A DNA stretch of 26,501 nucleotides from a virus, in the IMG/VR virus record IMGVR_UViG_3300021425_000156, positions 1-26,501 of that record, one strand, 5' to 3'. The position numbers were made by a program, and so were the translations under genes. The notes beneath the pieces were generated by a model that had not been told where the DNA came from, did not search any database, and saw only the letters and a list, made by a program, of their open reading frames with translations. This document shows, in pieces, positions 1-6,889 of the stretch. Every line of letters starts with the position of its first letter. Within the stretch, counting starts at the first letter, position 1.

Positions 1-1709
1 TGGTTCGTGTAGGTGTTTCTTCTGAAGAACCTGTTGAAAGAAGTTTTGGCATGGAAGTGCTAGGACATTCTGCTGGTGATATAAACATGGAGTTTATAGC
101 ATCAGGAAGAGCACCATTATTGCTTGATCATGATATGACTAAGCAAATTGGTGTAATTGAAGAATTCAAATTAGATGAGACTGCGAAGAGGACAATTGCA
201 GTAGTTAGATTTGGTAAATCTGCTTTAGCTCGTGAAGTATTTGAAGATGTAAAAGATGGTATTCGTATGAATATATCTGTTGGATATCGAATCGATAAAT
301 TAGAACGCTATGAACAAGATAGCGAGACTTACTACAAGGCTCAATGGACTCCTATGGAAGTATCTTCTGTAAGTGTTCCTGCTGACCAGTCAAGGCTCGT
401 AGGTGTTGGTCGTAGTAAAGATAAACAAAATAAAAACATTGAGGTAAAACTAATGGAAAACGAAAAGAAACAAGATATTAATCTTGACGAAGTTAGAGCT
501 CATACTGTTGAAGAGGCTAAAGCTGAATTTAAAAGAAATTCAAAAGAAATCATTGATTTAGCTGTTAAGCACAACAAAAGAGATTTAGCTGATAAAGCAA
601 TTAGTGATGGTGTCTCTGTTGCAGAATTTAGAGGAATTTTATTAGAAAACATTTCTAACAATACTCCTTTAGAAACTCCTTCAGAAATTGGCATGACTAA
701 AGAAGAAGTTAGAGAGTTCAGCCTAGTAAGAGCAATCAGAGCTATGGCTAATCCTTCTGACAGAAAAGCACAAGAAGATGCAGCATTTGAATTTGAATGT
801 TCTGCTGAAGCTGCTAGACAATATGGTAAAGATGCTCAAGGCATCATGTTACCTGCTGAAGTTCTAAGAACTTGGAAGCAAAGAGATATTAATTCATCTG
901 ATGATTCAACTCTAATCGCTGAAGATTATAGAGGTGGAGACTTTATTGATGTATTAAGAAACAGCTCAAGCGTAATGCAAGCTGGTGCAACAATGCTTAG
1001 AGGATTACAAGGTAATGTTGTAATACCTAAGAAAACTGCTGCTGCTAGTGGTGCATGGATAGCTACAGAAGGAACTGCTGCTGCTGAATCAGAATTTACT
1101 TCAGGCTCAGTAACTATGTCTCCTAAAGTAGTTGGTGCTTTTACTGATGCTACAAGATTGTTATTACAACAATCATCATTAGATGTTGAGAACTTAATCA
1201 GAGATGACCTAACACAATCTATAGCTACTGCTATTGATTTAGGTGCTTTAGCTGGTTCAGGTTCAAGTGGTCAGCCAACAGGTATTGCTAATACTTCAGG
1301 TATTAACACTACAACTTTTGCTGCTGCTAACCCCACGTGGAGCGAAATCGTGGCGATGGAAAGTGCTGTTGCTAATGACAACGCATTAACTGGTTCTTTA
1401 GGTTACATCTGTAGACCTGCTGACTTTGGTACTTTAAAAACAACTGAAAAGGCTACTGGTACTGCTCAGTTTGTTGTTTCTCCTGATAACACTATGAATG
1501 GTTATAATGTTGTTAGAAGTAATCAAGTAACAAGTGGTGATTTCTACTTTGGTAACTTTGCAGACTTATTAATTGGTATGTATGGTGGGCTCGATATCGT
1601 CGTAGACCCTTTTGCACTTTCAACATCAGGTGGAGTAAGAATTGTTGCTCTACAAACTGTTGATGTTGCTGTAAGACATGCAGTATCTTTCTGTAAATCA
1701 AGCGACTAA
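1..1709 (+). CDS. Prohead protease-major capsid protein fusion (5' partial)
   Basis: The protein combines the capsid maturation protease and the HK97-fold major capsid protein in one polypeptide. The frame is open to the window edge (first whole codon at 3, upstream residues VRVGVSSEEPVERSFG), so the Met at 51 is internal. Counting from that Met, the S78 protease part is roughly residues 1-118, with candidate catalytic His27 in LLLDHD and Ser76 in MNISVGY; Glu103 may be the third residue. Residues about 119-200 are charged and helical, like a scaffold/delta domain. Residues about 225-552 are capsid: GNVVIPKK, a SGAWIATEG stretch, and GSGSSGQPTGI are typical of HK97 capsids. Fused protease-capsid genes are known in this family. 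An in-frame internal start at 453 may also give the capsid part alone. The upstream gene is presumably the portal. Confidence 0.93.
   Translation, partial: VRVGVSSEEPVERSFGMEVLGHSAGDINMEFIASGRAPLLLDHDMTKQIGVIEEFKLDETAKRTIAVVRFGKSALAREVFEDVKDGIRMNISVGYRIDKLERYEQDSETYYKAQWTPMEVSSVSVPADQSRLVGVGRSKDKQNKNIEVKLMENEKKQDINLDEVRAHTVEEAKAEFKRNSKEIIDLAVKHNKRDLADKAISDGVSVAEFRGILLENISNNTPLETPSEIGMTKEEVREFSLVRAIRAMANPSDRKAQEDAAFEFECSAEAARQYGKDAQGIMLPAEVLRTWKQRDINSSDDSTLIAEDYRGGDFIDVLRNSSSVMQAGATMLRGLQGNVVIPKKTAAASGAWIATEGTAAAESEFTSGSVTMSPKVVGAFTDATRLLLQQSSLDVENLIRDDLTQSIATAIDLGALAGSGSSGQPTGIANTSGINTTTFAAANPTWSEIVAMESAVANDNALTGSLGYICRPADFGTLKTTEKATGTAQFVVSPDNTMNGYNVVRSNQVTSGDFYFGNFADLLIGMYGGLDIVVDPFALSTSGGVRIVALQTVDVAVRHAVSFCKSSD
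441..455 (+). promoter_or_regulatory. Internal ribosome site and in-frame ATG inside the protease-capsid fusion
   Basis: GAGG at 441-444 lies eight bases before an in-frame ATG at 453. The position matches the linker between the protease domain and the scaffold/capsid part. Initiation here would give a roughly 418-residue scaffold-capsid protein without the protease, comparable in principle to the in-frame C/Nu3 overlap of lambda. Whether it is used is inference. Confidence 0.45.
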
Positions 1710-1730
1710 TTAACTGATGCTTAAATGGAA

Positions 1731-1750
1731 TGGGGGTAGTAATACCCCCA
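1731..1750 (+). other. Perfect 8-bp hairpin with GTAA loop after the capsid gene
   Basis: TGGGGGTA (1731-1738) and TACCCCCA (1743-1750) pair perfectly around a GTAA loop, which as RNA is a GNRA tetraloop. It stands out in this AT-rich sequence. It begins 22 bases after the capsid stop codon and has no T-tract, so it looks more like an mRNA 3'-end protector, processing site or attenuator than a simple intrinsic terminator. Confidence 0.75.
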
Positions 1751-1758
1751 ACTTAAAT

Positions 1759-1974
1759 ATGAAAAAATACAAAATCTTAACAGATACAATGGCTGGTGGT
1801 TCTAAAGTTCATGCTGGCGATATAGTTGAATTACCTGAACATGAAGGTCATGCTTTGTGTGGATATGGTAAAGCTGAAGTTCATACAGCTAAACCTAAAG
1901 CAAAAAAAGAAGATAGAAGCGTAGGTTTAGAAACTTCAAAAGTAAAAGCTCCTAAGACTAGAGCTAAAAAATAA
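1759..1974 (+). CDS. Small basic head-associated protein
   Basis: This is a 71-residue protein. The first half, beginning MKKYKILTDTMAGG, is a compact domain with HAGDIVELPEHEG; the second half is rich in Lys, Ala and Pro and ends in KTRAKK. Small proteins of this pattern often directly follow the capsid gene in HK97-like phages, where they are usually unannotated or called head accessory proteins. A longer reading from ATG 1717 is possible, but it would translate through the 1731-1750 hairpin and add a low-complexity leader, so I prefer 1759. Neither start has a good ribosome site. The next gene begins four bases after the stop. The function is unknown; the basic tail might contact DNA or the capsid lattice. 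Confidence 0.6.
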   Translation: MKKYKILTDTMAGGSKVHAGDIVELPEHEGHALCGYGKAEVHTAKPKAKKEDRSVGLETSKVKAPKTRAKK

Positions 1975-1977
1975 ATC

Positions 1978-2382
1978 ATGCCTTTAGAGAGTGCATTAGA
2001 TTTTAACGCCTATGTTGATACCACAACAGGTCATGGTGTTACTGCCACTTTCTTTGAGGTTCAATCATCACTATGGGATGCAAGACAAGGATTAATTGAT
2101 ACTTGGTTTGATATTGACTCAGGTGATGCCTATAGTATAAATATTATAATTGATCAAGAATATTTTAATATAGAAGGTGGTACTGTTCCTGTTGCTGGTT
2201 ATCAGCCAAGAGCAATAGTCAAAGCATCTGATGTACCCTATATATCTCAAGAAGATAGATTAATTGTTGATGCAATAACAACTGATCAAGGTAATGTTTT
2301 AAAACCACAAACAGCATTTACTGTAAGAACAGTAGAGCCTGACAATACAGGTTTGATTTCTTTAGTGTTAGAGGAAGAATAA
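1978..2382 (+). CDS. Head-tail joining protein, copy 1
   Basis: This 134-residue protein lies between the capsid gene and the tail terminator, where lambda-like phages keep the head completion/stopper protein (gpFII position). It contains TGHGVTATF, a strand-rich core with SINIIIDQEYF, a DVPYISQEDRLIVD segment and a C-terminus NTGLISLVLEEE. The pattern of small beta proteins ending in an NTGL..L.LE motif fits head-tail joining proteins. The following gene is a clear paralog, and copy 1 carries an extra block of about 25 residues (near residues 27-53) that copy 2 lacks. Its stop overlaps the next start as TAATG. The role rests on position plus a weak family pattern. Confidence 0.6.
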   Translation: MPLESALDFNAYVDTTTGHGVTATFFEVQSSLWDARQGLIDTWFDIDSGDAYSINIIIDQEYFNIEGGTVPVAGYQPRAIVKASDVPYISQEDRLIVDAITTDQGNVLKPQTAFTVRTVEPDNTGLISLVLEEE

Positions 2383-2732
2383 TGTCTCAATTTAGATTGG
2401 AAACTGAATTAGATATGGCTGGATATTTAGATATCAATTTTGGTCATGGGGTTTCTGCTGTTTATACAAATTCAGGTACTTCTACAACAATTAATATTAT
2501 TTTAAATAATGAATATGTAGAACAAGAAGAAGGCATTGGTGTTGAAGCATTAAAACCAATAGCTTATTGCAGAACTATAGATGTTCCTAATATTGCATTT
2601 GGAAATAGATTAGATGTATCTGCAATTAAAGATACAAATGGTAATATACTCAAAGCAGCACAAAGCTATACTGTTGTTAATATACAAGCAGATAGAACAG
2701 GTTTTAGTGCATTAATGTTAGAGGAAATATAA
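2382..2732 (+). CDS. Head-tail joining protein, copy 2 (paralog of copy 1)
   Basis: This 116-residue paralog of the upstream gene shares, in the same order, GHGVSAVY/GHGVTATF, TINIILNNEY/SINIIIDQEY, IDVPNIAFGNRLDV/SDVPYISQEDRLIV, NGNILK/QGNVLK and a TGFSALMLEE/TGLISLVLEE ending. It lacks the internal block of copy 1. It starts in a TAATG overlap with copy 1 and ends in a TAATG overlap with the tail terminator, so the three are probably translated together. Likely role: head completion or stopper, acting alongside or specialised from copy 1. The duplication is visible in the sequence; the division of labour is inference. Confidence 0.62.
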   Translation: MSQFRLETELDMAGYLDINFGHGVSAVYTNSGTSTTINIILNNEYVEQEEGIGVEALKPIAYCRTIDVPNIAFGNRLDVSAIKDTNGNILKAAQSYTVVNIQADRTGFSALMLEEI

Positions 2733-3172
2733 TGGCAAATCATATAAGACAACAAATAAGAGAAAAGTTTGGTACTACTTTAACTGGTCTAACTACAACT
2801 GGATCAAGAGTTTATGAGTCAAGGGTTTACCCATTAGAAACAGTACCAGCATTAGTTATCTATACCAAATCAGAAACATCTGAACCAATAGTTATAGGTA
2901 CTGATCGTGTTATGAGTAGAGAATTGTCAGTGGTAGTAGAAGGATATGCAAAAGCTACTAGTGACTTTGATGATACTATTGATACAATATCAAAAGAAGT
3001 TGAAGAAGCAATAGCAGCAGATAGAACTTTAGATGGATTAGCTAAAGACTGTTATTTAGAATCAACAGAAATAGAGTTTAATGGTGAAGGTGAGAAACCA
3101 CTAGGATATGTGAGTTTAACCTTTTTAACTAATTACTATGTTCAGGAAACTAATCCTGATGTAGCAGTATAG
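2732..3172 (+). CDS. Tail terminator (gpU-like)
   Basis: This 146-residue protein belongs to the lambda gpU type that caps the tail tube and joins it to the head. The N-terminus NHIRQQIREKFGTTLTGL, followed by SRVYESRVYPLETVPALVIYT, is characteristic: a first helix, then the Arg-Val-Tyr strand and a Pro-rich turn. Later come LSVVVEGYAKA and a long acidic helix, with GYVSLTFLTNYY near the C-terminus as in other gpU-like proteins. The length matches the family (about 130-150 residues). Placement directly before the tail tube gene agrees. The start overlaps the preceding stop (TAATG). Confidence 0.82.
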   Translation: MANHIRQQIREKFGTTLTGLTTTGSRVYESRVYPLETVPALVIYTKSETSEPIVIGTDRVMSRELSVVVEGYAKATSDFDDTIDTISKEVEEAIAADRTLDGLAKDCYLESTEIEFNGEGEKPLGYVSLTFLTNYYVQETNPDVAV

Positions 3173-3181
3173 GAGACAATT

Positions 3182-3349
3182 ATGAAAATGATTAGTCCTG
3201 ATGGCAAAGTTTCTATAAAAGCTCATCCTTCTAAGGTTGAGTCTTTATTGAATATGGGTTGGAAAGAGGAAGCAGTCCATTCGCAAGATAAAGTTAAATC
3301 TTCTTCTAAGAAAAAGTCGAAAGACGAGGTAGAAAATGGCAACACATAA
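3182..3349 (+). CDS. Small basic protein between tail terminator and tail tube
   Basis: This 55-residue ORF has a good ribosome site (AGGAG at 3171-3175, six bases before the ATG). The N-terminal half includes MISPDGKVSIKAHPSKVESLL and NMGWKEE, a compact motif; the C-terminal half is Lys/Ser-rich (VKSSSKKKSKDEV). Its end overlaps the tail tube start by 14 bases. Small proteins with an ISPDG...HPSKVE...MGW core occur at this position in other phages, from memory. The function is unknown. The build (folded N-terminus, basic tail) resembles the small protein after the capsid gene, but I see no clear sequence relationship. Confidence 0.6.
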   Translation: MKMISPDGKVSIKAHPSKVESLLNMGWKEEAVHSQDKVKSSSKKKSKDEVENGNT

Positions 3350-3725
3350 AGGAAGTGAAGGAACTGTAAAAGTCGGTTCTAATGCTGTAGCTGAGATTAG
3401 GTCTTATTCTATTGAAGAATCTGCTGATACTTTAGAAGATACTTCAATGGGTGATTCTGCTAGAACGTATAAATCATCATTGACTTCTTTCTCAGGAAGT
3501 TTGGATGTATTTTGGGATGAGACTGATACTAGTGGTCAAGGTGCTTTAACTATTGGCTCAGAAGTAACTCTTAATGTATATCCTGAAGGAGATACAGCAG
3601 GTGATACTTATTATACTGGTTCAGCTATTGTTACTGGTGTTTCAAGAAGTGCATCATTTGATGGATTAGTTGAAGCTAGTATTTCAGTACAAGGTACTGG
3701 TGCATTAACATCAACAACAGTATAA
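3336..3725 (+). CDS. Major tail (tube) protein
   Basis: This 129-residue protein is probably the tail tube subunit that stacks in hexamers over the tape measure. It starts MATHKGSEGTVKVG and has alternating beta strands with the common tube pattern: SYSIEESADTLEDTSMGD near residues 24-41, SFSGSLDVFWDETD near 51-64, YYTGSAIVTG and a final EASISVQGTGALT. This pattern of 'Gly-Thr...signed strand...fusion of serine/threonine turns' is typical of short siphovirus tube proteins. It sits between the terminator and the tail chaperone, as expected, and a GAGG precedes the start by seven bases. No extra Ig-like domain is present. Confidence 0.83.
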   Translation: MATHKGSEGTVKVGSNAVAEIRSYSIEESADTLEDTSMGDSARTYKSSLTSFSGSLDVFWDETDTSGQGALTIGSEVTLNVYPEGDTAGDTYYTGSAIVTGVSRSASFDGLVEASISVQGTGALTSTTV

Positions 3726-3729
3726 GACA

Positions 3730-4065
3730 ATGTCAGCAATAGATAACGCAAAGAAACATTTTGCAGAGCAAGATGTAAAAGTAATCGAAGTGCCTGAATG
3801 GGGTGATGAGAATAAACCTCTTAAAATATATAGTAAGCCATTAACGCTAGCTGAAACTTCTAAGCTCTATAAAATGAGTAAAGAAGATGATCTAACAATG
3901 ATGGCTTATGTTCTTATTTACAAAGCACTAGATGAGAATGGAGATAAACTATTTGATTTAGCAGATAAAAATGCTTTATTAAACAGTGTTGATAGAGAGA
4001 TATTAGTTAGCGTAGCGACCCAAATTATGGGTCAAGAACCTATTGAGGAAACGAAAAAAAACTAA
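3730..4065 (+). CDS. Tail assembly chaperone, short (gpG-like) form
   Basis: This 111-residue protein is read without frameshifting. Its position between tail tube and tape measure, acidic helical character and overlap with a second frame match lambda gpG, which binds the tape measure before the tube polymerises. It has DVKVIEVPEWGDENKPLKIY near residues 15-34, then LTLAETSKLYKMSKEDDLTMMAYVLIYKALDENG. The last sense codons are ACG AAA AAA AAC, followed at once by TAA, which places a slippery heptamer right at the stop. Confidence 0.85.
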   Translation: MSAIDNAKKHFAEQDVKVIEVPEWGDENKPLKIYSKPLTLAETSKLYKMSKEDDLTMMAYVLIYKALDENGDKLFDLADKNALLNSVDREILVSVATQIMGQEPIEETKKN

Positions 4066-4211
4066 TAAAGGATACTAATTTATATTTGCAGTATGCACTT
4101 GCTGAAAAACTTGGTAAAACCTTACAAGAGCTTCAACAAATTAGTGTCCAAGAATATCAAGGATGGATAGCTTACTTAGAGTTAGCACAAGAGAAACAAA
4201 GGAATGGCTAA
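3730..4211 (+). CDS. Tail assembly chaperone, frameshifted (gpGT-like) form
   Basis: A -1 shift at A AAA AAC (4056-4062) leads into a 49-codon open frame from 4062 that ends at TAA 4209-4211, giving a fusion of about 160 residues. The T-domain reads LIKDTNLYLQYALAEKLG at its start and has EYQGWIAYLELAQEKQ near its end; a W.AY.EL pattern close to the C-terminus is typical of gpT extensions. The fusion ends eight bases inside the tape measure gene. In lambda, G and GT must be made in a fixed ratio. The signal and the frame are visible; use in vivo is inferred from the strong family precedent. Confidence 0.85.
4056..4062 (+). promoter_or_regulatory. Programmed -1 frameshift site A AAA AAC
   Basis: A run of eight A's (4054-4061) and C 4062 gives the classical X XXY YYZ heptamer A AAA AAC in the chaperone frame, immediately before the zero-frame TAA (4063-4065). 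The -1 frame is open on the downstream side for 49 codons. I see no strong downstream stem-loop. Confidence 0.88.
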
Positions 4212-5736
4212 AAAAAGAATACAATACGAACTTACTGCAATAGATAAAACTAAAGCAGCTTTTGATAGAGTTAGCAAAGGTCTAAAAACAGTTGGTGGTA
4301 CTGCAAAAAGTGCAGGTGTTGGTATTGCTAAAATAGGATTAGCAGCAACAGCATCAGCAGCAGCTTTAGCAGTATTTACACAAAGAAATATTGAAGCTAT
4401 TGATAGACTTGGAAAAACAGCTAGTAAGCTAGGTGTAAATGTTGAACTGTTGCAAGAAATGAGATTTGCAGCAGAACAAACAGGTATTGAACAAAGAACT
4501 TTAGATATGGCTCTTCAAAGGTTTATAAGAAGAGTTGGTGAAGCAGCTAAAGGTACTGGTGAAGCAAAGGGTGCTTTAAAAGATTTAGGTATACAACTTA
4601 AAGATAGTAATGGAAATCTAAGATCAACTAGAGACATCTTGGGTGATGTAGCTGATGGTATTATGAATACTGAAAGCTCATCTGAACAATTAAGATTATC
4701 TTTTAAATTCTTTGATTCAGAAGGTGCAGCTTTAGTTAATACTTTAAAAAATGGTAGAAAGGGTTTAGAAGATTATGCAAGACAAGCACAAAGTTTAGGA
4801 TTTATTCTTGATTCTGAAACAGTTGCTAACACTGAAAAATTTGCTGATCAGATTAATGTTGTTAAGAGACAGATTACAGGTTTTGTACAATATACTATTT
4901 CAGCTTTCTTACCAGTATTGCAAGAAATAGCTACTGAGCTAAGTGCAGTTCTAAAAAGTGCTGCTATGGAAAATGGTGGATTTAAGGTTTTGGGTAGAGA
5001 GATAGCAATAACATTAGTTGATGCATTAAAGACTGTAGTAATTACAATAGCAGAAGTTGCTAATGCTTTAAAGGCTATTTCAACATTTGGTTTTGGTGAT
5101 CCAATAGCAGATATAGGTAAATTAGAAAATACATTTTATGATCTTAAATTAAGAATCTTAGCTGTAAAACCACCGATTGATGATGTGGGTGATACAGTTA
5201 AAGATAATGTAGAAAATAAAATGCTACCTGCATTAATTACATTTAATCAAGAATTAGGTGTTACAGAAGAAAATTTAGGTAAAGCAGCAGTTGGATCAAT
5301 GAAAAAGTTTGAAGATTCAATCGTTAATTCTTTAAAGGCTGGTAAGTTATCTTTTAAAGAATTTGCTGATTATGTTGTTGAACAACTTTTGAGAATTGCT
5401 ATACAAGAATTAGTTATAAAGAAAATAACTGGTGCTGCATCATCTTTCTTTAAAGATTTTGGAGATTTATTTTCAGCAGAAGGTGGTGGCTATACAGGCA
5501 TGGGAGCAAGAGCAGGTGGTGTAGATGGAAGAGGTGGATTCCCTGCAATATTACATCCTAATGAAACTGTTGTAGATCATACGAAAGGTCAAGCAGTTGG
5601 TGGTGCTACAGTAAACTTTAATATATCAACAGTAGATGCTGCTGGATTTGATCAGTTACTAGCATCAAGAAAAGGATTGATAACATCAATCATAAACAAT
5701 GCCATGAATAATCAAGGCAAGATGGGAGTGGTATAA
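4204..5736 (+). CDS. Tail tape measure protein
   Basis: This 510-residue protein sets tail length and is packed in the tube. Residues 1-60 are basic and helical (AKKRIQYELTAIDKTKAAFD), followed by a hydrophobic, Ala-rich segment. About residues 130-180 carry a pattern common in tape measures (ALKDLGIQLKDSNGNLRSTRDIL, then SSSEQLRLSFKFF). Hydrophobic stretches fall near 225-290. The C-terminus has SFKEFADYVVEQLLRIAIQELV, then GGGYTGMGARAGGVDGRGG and FPAILHPNETVVDH, a motif of lambda gpH-like tape measure ends. It is short for the family, suggesting a short tail. The start overlaps the chaperone fusion end by eight bases. Confidence 0.9.
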   Translation: MAKKRIQYELTAIDKTKAAFDRVSKGLKTVGGTAKSAGVGIAKIGLAATASAAALAVFTQRNIEAIDRLGKTASKLGVNVELLQEMRFAAEQTGIEQRTLDMALQRFIRRVGEAAKGTGEAKGALKDLGIQLKDSNGNLRSTRDILGDVADGIMNTESSSEQLRLSFKFFDSEGAALVNTLKNGRKGLEDYARQAQSLGFILDSETVANTEKFADQINVVKRQITGFVQYTISAFLPVLQEIATELSAVLKSAAMENGGFKVLGREIAITLVDALKTVVITIAEVANALKAISTFGFGDPIADIGKLENTFYDLKLRILAVKPPIDDVGDTVKDNVENKMLPALITFNQELGVTEENLGKAAVGSMKKFEDSIVNSLKAGKLSFKEFADYVVEQLLRIAIQELVIKKITGAASSFFKDFGDLFSAEGGGYTGMGARAGGVDGRGGFPAILHPNETVVDHTKGQAVGGATVNFNISTVDAAGFDQLLASRKGLITSIINNAMNNQGKMGVV

Positions 5737-6341
5737 TGTCAGGGCAATTTCCAACATCTCCTAATTTTAGAAGTTTAAATTTTAAAGATAATAGACCTAC
5801 ATTATTGAATCAGACTTTATCAGGTAAAAAACAAGTCAGACAAATAGGTAGTCAATATTTTTCTTTTACAGTACAAATGCCACCTTTACAACAAGAAAAG
5901 GCTCAAGAAGTATTTGCATTTTTACAAAAACAAAAAGGTTCTTTTGAGGACTTTACTATAGTTGCACCTCTAGATAATTTAGGTGCAGGCAAAGCAGAAA
6001 CAGATATACAAGTAGTTGGATCACATACATCAGGAGATGCTTCTATTGCTTTAGATGGCTTTTCAAACAATCAAACAGGTGCATTAAAAGCTGGTGATCT
6101 GATTAAGTTTGCCAATCATAGTAAAGTTTATATGGTGCAATCAGATATTGATTCTGATAGTGGTGGAGCATTAACTGTTCTTATATCACCTAACCTAGTA
6201 GCATCTCTAGCAGATAATGAAGCTGTTACTGTAAACAAGCCTAGCTTTACTGTTTATCTTGAAAATAATGAGATTATGTATTCAACAGATGCTAGTGGTT
6301 TTTATAGTATTTCATTTGATGTTAGAGAGGTTATAACCTAA
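5736..6341 (+). CDS. Tail-tip protein (distal tail / gpM position)
   Basis: This 201-residue protein lies directly after the tape measure, where distal tail or gpM-like proteins are found. The first part has FPTSPNFRSLNFKDNRPTLLNQ and RQIGSQYFSFTVQMPPL, consistent with a distal tail beta-barrel that forms a ring at the tube end. A middle insertion (about residues 85-160) has DLIKFANHSKVYMV and reads like a small beta domain. The end, YSISFDVREVIT, resembles other proteins at this place. Both borders are TAATG overlaps. The exact equivalence (Dit or gpM) cannot be settled by eye. Confidence 0.65.
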   Translation: MSGQFPTSPNFRSLNFKDNRPTLLNQTLSGKKQVRQIGSQYFSFTVQMPPLQQEKAQEVFAFLQKQKGSFEDFTIVAPLDNLGAGKAETDIQVVGSHTSGDASIALDGFSNNQTGALKAGDLIKFANHSKVYMVQSDIDSDSGGALTVLISPNLVASLADNEAVTVNKPSFTVYLENNEIMYSTDASGFYSISFDVREVIT

Positions 6342-6889
6342 TGCCTAGAAGTTTATCATCTGATCTACAAACCCAAGTATCATCAACAGCAACTAAGACA
6401 GCTTTTTTAGTTGAGCTTAATCTATCATCTACTATTAGATTAACTGATTGGTACACTAATGTTACTTATGATTCTAACAGCTATGAAGCTGGTGGTTCTT
6501 TTTTACAAGTTGATTCAACAACTGAAACTGGTCAACTTGAAGTTAATGAAGTTAATTTAGGATTTTCTAACATTACTGATCAAGTTAGGTCTTTGGTTGA
6601 AGATGGAGAATTTACAGATAAAACAGTTGATATATATTTAGCTTATTTTAATGATGATGAAACTATTGTAGGTGCAATCAATTATTTTACTGGTCAAATT
6701 AGAAATATTGGGATTAACGAAAACCTAAATGAATCAACATTACAAATGACAGTTGCATCGCATTGGGCAAACTGGAATTTAACAAAAGGTAGACATTTTT
6801 CTGATGAATCACAACAGTCATTTAGTATAGGTGATAAAGGTTTTGAATTTGCAACTCAAGTAAAAGCAGATGTTAGGTGGGGTGTCTAA
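6341..6889 (+). CDS. Tail-tip / baseplate hub protein (gpL position)
   Basis: This 182-residue protein starts MPRSLSSDLQTQVSSTATKTAFLVELNL and has the sequence order of a phage tail protein family at this position: LRLTDW-like strand (STIRLTDWYTNV), SFLQVDSTTETGQLEVNEV, and an end with WANWNLTKGRHFSDESQQ and FEFATQVKADVRWG. These features match hub-like tail-tip proteins related to DUF2163/gpL, but the four iron-sulfur Cys of lambda gpL are absent. It is flanked by TAATG overlaps. Likely role: hub connecting the distal tail ring with the J-like protein. Confidence 0.68.
   Translation: MPRSLSSDLQTQVSSTATKTAFLVELNLSSTIRLTDWYTNVTYDSNSYEAGGSFLQVDSTTETGQLEVNEVNLGFSNITDQVRSLVEDGEFTDKTVDIYLAYFNDDETIVGAINYFTGQIRNIGINENLNESTLQMTVASHWANWNLTKGRHFSDESQQSFSIGDKGFEFATQVKADVRWGV

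Noticed and set aside
1717-1758. Upstream ATG for the small head protein
   Set aside because: It would translate through a strong hairpin and add a low-complexity leader; the internal MKKYKIL start fits the family pattern better.
6877-6888. GTG start four codons upstream for the J-like protein
   Set aside because: The ATG at 6889 forms the TAATG overlap used repeatedly at gene junctions in this phage.
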